From Acidobacteria bacterium UBA6911 (GTDB lineage Bacteria > Acidobacteriota > UBA6911), in assembly GCA_002451015.1 (NCBI GenBank), contig DKBB01000010.1, positions 1 to 8,932 on the forward strand: a DNA stretch of 8,932 nucleotides, in the 5' to 3' direction. Position 1 is the first letter of the stretch. Each line of letters begins with the position of its first letter. Shown here in pieces: positions 1-4,938 of the stretch. The translations under genes were made by a program, and so were the position numbers. A model generated the notes under the pieces. The model was given only the letters and a program-made list of their open reading frames with translations, was not told the origin of the DNA and searched no databases.

Positions 1-549
1 ATGGTGGATGTCGCCAGGTACTTTCTTGATTTCCTGTCGGATGAATCTTGCGGCAAATGCACACCCTGCCGTGAGGGAATACGTCAGATGCTGAAGATTC
101 TGACGAACATCAGCAGGGGGCAAGGTAAAGAAGGAGATATCGACCTCCTGGAGACGCTGGCCGAAACTACGCGCGACGCCTCGCTTTGCGCTCTTGGCGG
201 AAGCGCTCCCAATCCCGTTCTCAGCACCATACGATACTTCAAAGAGGAGTATGAGGCGCACATCAAGGGGAAAAAATGTCCGGCCTTTGTCTGCAAGGAA
301 TTGATATCATTCTACATCGATCCGGATAAGTGCTCGGCCTGTATGATCTGTCTCAGAAAATGCCCTGTCGATGCCATTATAGGCGGTAAAAAACAGATCC
401 ACGTCATCGATCAGGAAAAATGCACGAACTGTGGAACTTGCTTTGAGGTTTGTCCCTCTCGCTTTGGTGCTGTCAGAAAACTCTCCGGCGAATCTGTTCC
501 AGCTCCCATACCTGAAGAGGCAAGGAATTTGGCTGGAGGGAGTAAATAA
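1..549 (+). CDS. NuoF/HndC-like NADH-binding diaphorase subunit with C-terminal 2[4Fe-4S] ferredoxin domain (3' part only)
   Basis: This is the C-terminal 182 residues of a NuoF-family subunit; the FMN- and NADH-binding domains would lie upstream of the window, so the ATG at base 1 is probably internal. The NuoF [4Fe-4S] (N3-type) site is visible: ESCGKCTPCREG gives Cys17, 20 and 23 of this fragment, and the fourth ligand is Cys63 in SLCALGG. A linker with two extra cysteines (93 and 98) follows. Then comes a bacterial-type double-cluster ferredoxin domain with CxxCxxCxxxCP motifs at 111/114/117/121 and 141/144/147/151. NuoF of classical complex I lacks this ferredoxin tail. It is typical of HndC/HydB/BamH-like soluble diaphorases in anaerobes, which exchange electrons between NAD(P)H and ferredoxin, a hydrogenase or another redox partner. 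The next gene starts 2 bp after the stop, so the two are almost certainly co-translated subunits. The family call is firm; the partner enzyme is unknown. Confidence 0.9.
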   Translation: MVDVARYFLDFLSDESCGKCTPCREGIRQMLKILTNISRGQGKEGDIDLLETLAETTRDASLCALGGSAPNPVLSTIRYFKEEYEAHIKGKKCPAFVCKELISFYIDPDKCSACMICLRKCPVDAIIGGKKQIHVIDQEKCTNCGTCFEVCPSRFGAVRKLSGESVPAPIPEEARNLAGGSK

Positions 550-551
550 AA

Positions 552-1166
552 ATGAGTGAAATCCTTCTACGGATCGACGGAAAAGAAGTCAAGGCAAGTG
601 AAGGAATGACAATATTCGAGGCGGCTCAGAGTATCGGTGTTAAAATTCCAACGCTTTGCCACCATGAGAAGCTGTCCCCGTATGGAGCCTGCCGGATATG
701 TACGGTTCAAGTGGAAGCCGCCGGCAGGACGCGTCTTGTCGCTGCCTGCGTCTACCCTGTTGAGCAGAATCTGGTTGTTTTAACCCGATCTGAAAAGGTG
801 GATAAAACCCGCAAAGTTATTCTAGAGGAAATGCTGGCGCATGCTCCGGATTCCGAGGAGTTGCGGTCTATGGCTCAAGAGTATGGGGCGGATAAGGACT
901 GTTTCGAAAAGGAGTCGGCATTCTGTATCCTTTGCGGGCTGTGTGTGCGATACTGTGCGGAAGTCAAGAAGAAAAACGCTGTCGGTTTCAACGACAGGGG
1001 GCCGAGACGGGAGATAAGTTTTATCCCGGAGGTGGCATCCAAGGAGTGCTGGAACTGCAAGGAATGTTTCCCGCTGTGCCCCACGTCCTATGCGCAGGCG
1101 GCCTATGTCTTGGCTGAGGCGCTCGCGTTTCCGGGACGTACTTCGACGGACGCCTCGGGAAAATAA
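552..1166 (+). CDS. Short NuoG/HoxU-like iron-sulfur subunit ([2Fe-2S] + two [4Fe-4S])
   Basis: This 204-residue protein starts at ATG 552, with GGAGG about 12 bases upstream. Residues 1-75 form a plant/NuoG-type [2Fe-2S] domain with ligands Cys36, Cys47, Cys50 and Cys66 (C-x10-C-x2-C-x15-C). Residues 120-180 carry two CxxCxxCxxxC motifs, at 125/128/131/135 and 166/169/172/176, the second followed by Pro as in ferredoxins. The protein stops there, so the large molybdopterin-like or hydrogenase region of NuoG or HndD is absent. The His-Cys3 cluster motif that usually sits between the two parts is also not evident. The size and architecture match HoxU-type small subunits and the NuoG-like electron-transfer proteins near anaerobic aromatic-degradation enzymes. 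It should carry electrons between the upstream NuoF-like flavoprotein and a third partner not in this window. Its exact physiological partner is inference. Confidence 0.85.
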   Translation: MSEILLRIDGKEVKASEGMTIFEAAQSIGVKIPTLCHHEKLSPYGACRICTVQVEAAGRTRLVAACVYPVEQNLVVLTRSEKVDKTRKVILEEMLAHAPDSEELRSMAQEYGADKDCFEKESAFCILCGLCVRYCAEVKKKNAVGFNDRGPRREISFIPEVASKECWNCKECFPLCPTSYAQAAYVLAEALAFPGRTSTDASGK

Positions 1167-1219
1167 GCTCCACGTTTTTTTTACGTATACAGGCTTGAAG
1201 ATAGGAATGGTTTCGGCCC

Positions 1220-1263
1220 TCGATACCCGCTGCAGAGGAAATGCAGAAACGAATGCGGATCGA
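1220..1263 (+). other. Possible imperfect stem-loop in the 1167-1379 intergenic gap
   Basis: The 213-bp gap between the iron-sulfur subunit and the SDR gene holds no convincing ORF. Within it, TCGAT (1220-1224) can pair with ATCGA (1259-1263) and CCGC (1227-1230) with GCGG (1255-1258), across a 2-base bulge. An inner TGCA/TGCA pair (1231-1234 with 1242-1245) closes a 7-base loop. The inner stem could instead extend by one C-G pair, in competition with the outer stem. No U-run follows it, so it is not a standard terminator. It may be an mRNA structure in the SDR leader, or chance. Confidence 0.25.
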
Positions 1264-1366
1264 AGCAAATGAACTATTTCCAGGAGAGCCGCGATAGGTG
1301 GAACCGGGCGTCTCGAAAAATGTTTCGTGAATATAGCGCAAAAATCTAACTAATAATCCATTCTTT

Positions 1367-1373
1367 GGGAGGA
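1367..1373 (+). promoter_or_regulatory. Ribosome binding site that fixes a GTG start
   Basis: GGGAGGA lies 6 bases upstream of GTG 1380. The nearby ATG at 1373 overlaps this site and is out of frame with the SDR, so GTG is the start. Confidence 0.8.
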
Positions 1374-1379
1374 TGAAAA

Positions 1380-2123
1380 GTGGAACTAGAAGGGAAAGTG
1401 GCAATAGTAACCGGGGCCAGCCTCGGAATCGGCAGTGCCTGCGCGCTCGATCTCGCAAAGAACGGTGCGAATGTAGCCATCAATTTCCGCAAGCACGATG
1501 CCGAAGCCAATGCAATCTGTGAACAGATCAACGCCATGGGCCAGCGTGGGCTTGCGATACGGGCCGATGTGGCGAATTTCCAGGATGCACAGAATATGGT
1601 GGATACGGTTGTCAAGGAATTCGGGAAGATCGACATACTGGTCAATAACGCCGGGGTGAACCGGGATGCCGTGATCTGGAAGATGACCGAGCAGCAATGG
1701 GATGAAGCCCTGGATATCAACCTGAAGGGCTATTTCAACTACATTCATGCCGTGGCCCCTTTGTTCAAAGAACAAAAGGGAGGGAAAATCGTGAACGTCA
1801 CATCGATTAACGGCATGCGCGGCAAATTCGGGCAATCGAATTATTCGGCCGCGAAAGCGGGAATTATCGGGTTGACCAAAACTGTGGCAAGGGAACTGGC
1901 CAGGTCCAATGTGAACTGCAACGCGGTGGCTCCCGGGCTGATTGAGACCGACATGATGAAACAGGCGCCGGAAGACGTGAAGCAGAAAGCGCTGGCCGAA
2001 ATCGTTCTGGGCAGGATGGGCGCTCCGGAAGAGGTCGCATGGGTCGTAACGTTCCTTTGCACGGAAAAAGCCAGGCATATAACCGGTGAAGTGATCAAGG
2101 TTGACGGTGGGCAGTATATCTAA
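1380..2123 (+). CDS. SDR-family 3-hydroxyacyl-CoA dehydrogenase (FabG/BbsD-like)
   Basis: This 247-residue classical short-chain dehydrogenase/reductase is full length for the family. The Rossmann cofactor motif TGASLGIG is at residues 11-18 and NNAG at 89-92. The catalytic tetrad is intact: Asn114, Ser142, Tyr155 and Lys159 (YSAAK). The C-terminal GEVIKVDGG segment is also typical. Translation begins at a GTG behind a strong Shine-Dalgarno. By family it interconverts a 3-hydroxyacyl and a 3-oxoacyl thioester with NAD(P)H. FabG of fatty-acid synthesis has the same fold, but the gene sits 57 bp upstream of a thiolase and a DUF35 gene. That makes a catabolic hydroxyacyl-CoA role, like BbsD in benzylsuccinate beta-oxidation, more likely. 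In the bbs system two SDR subunits (BbsC and BbsD) work together; here only one, catalytically complete, copy is seen. NAD versus NADP preference cannot be assigned safely. Confidence 0.85.
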   Translation: MELEGKVAIVTGASLGIGSACALDLAKNGANVAINFRKHDAEANAICEQINAMGQRGLAIRADVANFQDAQNMVDTVVKEFGKIDILVNNAGVNRDAVIWKMTEQQWDEALDINLKGYFNYIHAVAPLFKEQKGGKIVNVTSINGMRGKFGQSNYSAAKAGIIGLTKTVARELARSNVNCNAVAPGLIETDMMKQAPEDVKQKALAEIVLGRMGAPEEVAWVVTFLCTEKARHITGEVIKVDGGQYI

Positions 2124-2167
2124 CCTGCACGGATCACTCATTAATTATTGAAACAGGATATCTCAAC

Positions 2168-2175
2168 AAGGAGGT
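2168..2175 (+). promoter_or_regulatory. Strong ribosome binding site of the thiolase gene
   Basis: AAGGAGGT, a full match to the anti-Shine-Dalgarno core, lies 5 bases before ATG 2181. It predicts high translation of the thiolase relative to its neighbours. Confidence 0.8.
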
Positions 2176-2180
2176 AATCT

Positions 2181-3350
2181 ATGGGTAAAGTGGCAATTAT
2201 TGGTGTAGGCCAGACTGCCTTTGTCAGAGGCTACCCGGGATCTATTCGTGAACTGGCTTTTGACGGTTTTAAAGACTGTATAGCCGATGCCCAAATAGCA
2301 GTAAAAGATATTGATGCATCGGTTGTTTGTTCGGCGCCTGAATACGACAAACAGCGATCCCCTTCCGGGGTATTTGCGGAATACTTGGGTTTGAATCCTC
2401 AGCCGACATTCTACGTTGAAAGCCTTTGCTCATCGAGCACGACGGGATTGAAGCTCGCCTATTCGCTGATCAAGTCCGGTCTTCACGACATTGTCGCCGT
2501 TTTCGGCTTTCAGAAGATGTCTGAAATTTCTTCGGCGGAATCGCAGGAAAGAATGGGGCGGGGTACGGATGTTCAGTGGGAAAGCCCTTTCGGCACCATG
2601 ATGCCCGCCTACTATGCCATGTTTGCCGGGGCTTACATGGAAAAATACGGCGCGACCCTCGAAGACTTGGCTTTAGTCCGTGTCAAGGCTTCAACCTACG
2701 GACAGATCAACGACAAGGCGGTTTATCGGAAAGCGGTAACGCTTGATATGTTCTCGGATCCTGAGAATCCCATGTCCGGGCCCGTTTCCAGCCCCTTGCG
2801 CGTTGGAGACTGTTGTGCAAACGCCGACGGGAGTTCCTGTCTTATCCTCGCCAGTGAAGAGAAGGCGAAAGAGCTCAGCAAAAAACCGGTCTGGATCCTG
2901 GGACTGGGTTCCGCCTCGGCTCCGGTCAACATGGCTGGAAGAGATGTTTTTACAGCATTGAACGCAGCGGAGCTGGCGGCCAACCAGGCATATAAAATGG
3001 CCGGGATCACTCCGAAGGATGTGGATGTGGCTGAAGTGCACGATTGCTTTACTATTGCCGAAATGCTGGCTTATGAAGCCCTCGGATTTGCAAAGCCTGG
3101 TGAGGCCAGGGATCTGGTCCGGGGCAAGGAGACCTATAAGGAAGGGAGCATCCCGGTCAACGTCGATGGGGGACTTCTTTCGAAAGGGCATCCTATCGGC
3201 GCCACGGGCGGTTCACAGGTTCGTACGATTGTCCAGCAACTCAGAGGCGAAGCGGGCGACATACAGGTCAAGAATCCGGAGATCGGACTGGTCCATAATA
3301 TAGGCGGGGTAGGCCTTTACGCTAATGTCGCCATTCTCGGGAGGTCATAA
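2181..3350 (+). CDS. SCP-x/BbsB-type thiolase (acyl-CoA acetyltransferase family)
   Basis: This 389-residue protein belongs to the thiolase superfamily, in the SCP-x (lipid-transfer-type) branch. The nucleophilic cysteine is Cys83 in ESLCSSSTTG. The HDCF motif (His287, Cys289) and the KGHPIGATGG loop (His337) are present. Near the C-terminus HNIGGVG (His372-Gly378) stands where classical thiolases have a CxGGG loop, as is usual for the SCP-x branch. The expected reaction is CoA-dependent cleavage of a 3-oxoacyl-CoA. The gene is followed after 1 bp by a DUF35 zinc-ribbon protein. Thiolases of this branch commonly need such a partner; in benzylsuccinate degradation BbsB (thiolase) and BbsA (DUF35) form benzoylsuccinyl-CoA thiolase. 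An SDR that could supply its 3-oxoacyl substrate lies immediately upstream. The family is secure, while the substrate (aromatic, alicyclic or branched acyl-CoA) is not determined. Confidence 0.88.
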   Translation: MGKVAIIGVGQTAFVRGYPGSIRELAFDGFKDCIADAQIAVKDIDASVVCSAPEYDKQRSPSGVFAEYLGLNPQPTFYVESLCSSSTTGLKLAYSLIKSGLHDIVAVFGFQKMSEISSAESQERMGRGTDVQWESPFGTMMPAYYAMFAGAYMEKYGATLEDLALVRVKASTYGQINDKAVYRKAVTLDMFSDPENPMSGPVSSPLRVGDCCANADGSSCLILASEEKAKELSKKPVWILGLGSASAPVNMAGRDVFTALNAAELAANQAYKMAGITPKDVDVAEVHDCFTIAEMLAYEALGFAKPGEARDLVRGKETYKEGSIPVNVDGGLLSKGHPIGATGGSQVRTIVQQLRGEAGDIQVKNPEIGLVHNIGGVGLYANVAILGRS

Positions 3351-3351
3351 A

Positions 3352-3783
3352 ATGGGGAAAAGGGAAGTTGACGATCGATTCAAAAAATTTGGAACGGTTA
3401 GCTTTACGAGCATCACGAAGACGAATGATTTCGTCAGCCAACTGGAACAGGGCAAGATCACGGGGACAAAATGCAAAAAATGCGGTCTCCAATTTTTCCC
3501 ACCGAGAGCCGATTGCTATGGGTGTCTTTCAAGCGACATGGAATGGTTCGAGATCACCGGGACCGGTAAGCTTATGGCATTCAGCAAGCTGAAATACGGA
3601 CCCATAGGGTTTGAAGACGATCTTCCCTATTGTATCGCCGTTTTGGATTACGGCGGCTATAAGGTCTTCGGCAGAATTGATAAAGAAATTGAAGAACAGG
3701 ACATAAAAATCGGGATGGAAATGAAAACGGTAGCCAATACACTGCCCAACGGACAGCTGAATTACATTTTCCGAAATCCCTGA
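3352..3783 (+). CDS. DUF35 zinc-ribbon/OB-fold partner of the thiolase (BbsA-like)
   Basis: This is a 143-residue protein. The start chosen is ATG 3352, 1 bp after the thiolase stop and 5 bases after GGGAGGT; the reading frame is open back to an ATG at 3325, but that would overlap the thiolase and lacks a site. The rubredoxin-like zinc ribbon is clear: CKKC (Cys41, Cys44) and CYGC (Cys55, Cys58), with FFPPR between them. A beta-rich OB-fold segment follows, with the characteristic GTGKL strand near residue 70. DUF35 proteins bind SCP-x-type thiolases or HMG-CoA-synthase-like enzymes and form part of a CoA-substrate channel; BbsA is the closest known role in anaerobic aromatic degradation. The 1-bp spacing from the thiolase gene supports a stoichiometric complex. 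The family call is confident; the BbsA-like function is inferred from the gene pair. Confidence 0.87.
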   Translation: MGKREVDDRFKKFGTVSFTSITKTNDFVSQLEQGKITGTKCKKCGLQFFPPRADCYGCLSSDMEWFEITGTGKLMAFSKLKYGPIGFEDDLPYCIAVLDYGGYKVFGRIDKEIEEQDIKIGMEMKTVANTLPNGQLNYIFRNP

Positions 3784-4023
3784 ACGGGAGCCAAGCTTTT
3801 AATTCCATGAGCCCGAATCGGCCGGGGGATCTCTACCGTTGCCGAACGCGATGAGATGTGAACTCAGATCTAGTTAAATCCTGGTGGAATGGCCGAAAGG
3901 TCTTCGAGAACATCTGCATAATGAGGAACTTAGGTCAGTAGGCGTGATATGGCGATGTATGTATTCCAACTTCCAATGGAAAAAGCCGTCGTAAGTTCGG
4001 TGCTCCGGAGTCGAAATATTAGC
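3784..4023. other. Convergent intergenic region, no gene seen
   Basis: These 240 bp lie between the ends of the DUF35 gene (plus strand) and the hypothetical gene (minus strand). I see no tRNA, no reliable terminator hairpin with a U-run on either strand, and no plausible small gene. Short inverted pairs such as TGAG/CTCA near 3855-3870 are too weak to call. Confidence 0.5.
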
Positions 4024-4668
4024 TCAGAGCTCTCCCCGCTTCAACGCCCTGCGCAAGAGTGCATTCAGGGAGGTGGAGGCTTCTACTTCCTTTTGGAATC
4101 CAACAGGATCGGCTTTTGTTTTTTCGGTCATGTATCGATTGGCACGCCATTTCAGTTCAAAAGGCAATGGCCGATCGTCCTCTTTTTCCAGGACGCGATG
4201 CTCCGGATCGCCGTAAACCGGGAAACGTTTTGCGACCATACGCGCCGCTTCCAGTTCAGTCGTATCACTGCCCTGCTTAAATTTTTCAAACAGAAGTATC
4301 CGGTTCATTTCGTCGACTTTGCAAATCAAGCGACGTTCCAGGTCGTGCATATTCCACCAAAGGATTATATCCTCGTCGGTGACTCCTTCGGCTCTTTTGG
4401 GGGCAAACGCGTTTCTGACTTTTTCATCGGTCTGCTCCCGTTCCAGAAGAATGTCGCCGAAAGATTCCGGCAAACGGTCGGTGCCTTCTCTGTGCGCCGC
4501 TTCTTTCTGTTCGTTCACGAAAGCTTTAAATATTTCGCGCGCAACTTCTTCCGGCATGCTCATGGACTCTTTAAAGTAAGACACATACTGCGGCTCAAGC
4601 CGCGTTTCGGTTTCCGACCAATCCGGTTTTTCCGTCGGTTTGTTCAATGGACGACCCTCATATTCCAT
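4024..4668 (-). CDS. Conserved-looking hypothetical protein, charged, mostly helical
   Basis: I do not recognise this 214-residue protein. It is rich in Glu, Lys and Arg, has a single cysteine, no signal peptide and no membrane segment, and looks largely alpha-helical and cytoplasmic. A motif-like centre reads DEDIILWWNMHDLERR, followed by KVDEMNRILLFEKF; later there is ARMVAKRFPVYGDPE. Codon choice (CTG, CCG, GCG, GAA, AAA) is that of a normal gene. A 330-codon plus-strand frame runs over it in exact mirror register, but its Phe/Arg-rich product is just the complement of Glu and Lys codons, so the minus strand is the coding one. ATG 4668 is the only ordinary start before the in-frame stop at 4720-4722, yet no good Shine-Dalgarno precedes it. 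It faces away from the PadB-like gene and shares a 270-bp divergent region with it, so a role tied to that operon (regulatory, assembly or unrelated) is possible but unproven. Confidence 0.75.
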   Translation of the reverse strand: MEYEGRPLNKPTEKPDWSETETRLEPQYVSYFKESMSMPEEVAREIFKAFVNEQKEAAHREGTDRLPESFGDILLEREQTDEKVRNAFAPKRAEGVTDEDIILWWNMHDLERRLICKVDEMNRILLFEKFKQGSDTTELEAARMVAKRFPVYGDPEHRVLEKEDDRPLPFELKWRANRYMTEKTKADPVGFQKEVEASTSLNALLRRALKRGEL

Positions 4669-4684
4669 AAGTTCATTAAGGCTG

Positions 4685-4697
4685 CGCCCGAAGGGCG
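4685..4697 (-). other. Small GC hairpin in the leader of the minus-strand gene
   Basis: CGCCC and GGGCG form a perfect 5-bp inverted repeat around a 3-base loop, ending 16 bases before the minus-strand ATG. As RNA it would be a compact hairpin close to the start codon, in a leader with no clear Shine-Dalgarno. It may affect translation, or may be chance. Confidence 0.25.
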
Positions 4698-4806
4698 AAA
4701 CCTCGACACCAGCAAGAGACTATTCGGAATTGCAGGGTCCGGGCAAGGACAAAATTACCGGCGGACTCCGGACCGCAAGCCGTTGTTTTCGTTCGTTTAT
4801 TCTTTG

Positions 4807-4835
4807 TTGACGCCTCAAGTCGGTGCTTTTATAAT
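4807..4835 (+). promoter_or_regulatory. Near-consensus sigma-70 promoter for the padBCD-like operon
   Basis: TTGACG at 4807-4812 (5 of 6 matches to the -35 consensus) and TATAAT at 4830-4835 (6 of 6) are separated by exactly 17 bases. The predicted start point is near 4842, giving a leader of about 97 bases before ATG 4939. It lies in the divergent region between the minus-strand gene and the molybdenum subunit and points at the latter. This is the best promoter in the window. Confidence 0.8.
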
Positions 4836-4878
4836 CGCTCCGCTAGTAATAAATGTTGCGTACAGGGGCGTCGAATTG

Positions 4879-4897
4879 CTTCAACATTCTGTTGAAG
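4879..4897 (+). promoter_or_regulatory. Dyad CTTCAAC-N5-GTTGAAG, candidate operator
   Basis: A perfect 7-bp inverted repeat with a 5-base centre lies about 38 bases after the predicted transcription start and 41 bases before the start codon. Its size and symmetry suit a dimeric repressor site downstream of a strong promoter. It could equally form a weak AU-rich RNA hairpin. No regulator gene is identifiable in the window. Confidence 0.45.
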
Positions 4898-4908
4898 GAA
4901 CTCGAATC

Positions 4909-4920
4909 AGTTGTGCAACT
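4909..4920 (+). promoter_or_regulatory. Second dyad AGTTG-TG-CAACT in the same leader
   Basis: A perfect 5-bp inverted repeat with a 2-base centre lies just upstream of the ribosome binding site (AAAGGA, 4926-4931). It shares the CAAC/GTTG half-element with the dyad at 4879-4897, in inverted order. The two may be related protein-binding sites, or the similarity may be chance. Confidence 0.3.
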
Positions 4921-4938
4921 CAAGGAAAGGAATTTTAG

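Noticed and set aside
1171..1182. T8 run after the NuoG-like gene as an intrinsic terminator
   Set aside because: No convincing GC-rich stem precedes the T-run, so termination cannot be supported from sequence.
1322..1357. Possible sigma-70 promoter (TAATAAT-like -10) before the SDR gene
   Set aside because: There is an AT-rich -10-like stretch but no acceptable -35 element at 16-18 bases.
1386..2141. 251-codon open frame on the minus strand over the SDR gene
   Set aside because: It is the mirror frame of the SDR, which has complete catalytic motifs; the antisense product is His/Pro-rich with no family features.
3325..3351. Earlier ATG for the DUF35 protein
   Set aside because: It overlaps the thiolase C-terminus and has no ribosome binding site, while ATG 3352 has GGGAGGT at good spacing.
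3949..4938. 330-codon open frame on the plus strand ending right at the PadB-like start
   Set aside because: Over 4024-4668 it is in exact mirror register with the minus-strand gene; its Phe/Arg-rich product is what complements of GAA, AAA and CGG codons give. TTA, CTA and TCA codons are rare here, so mirror frames stay open by chance. It also runs through the promoter and dyads.
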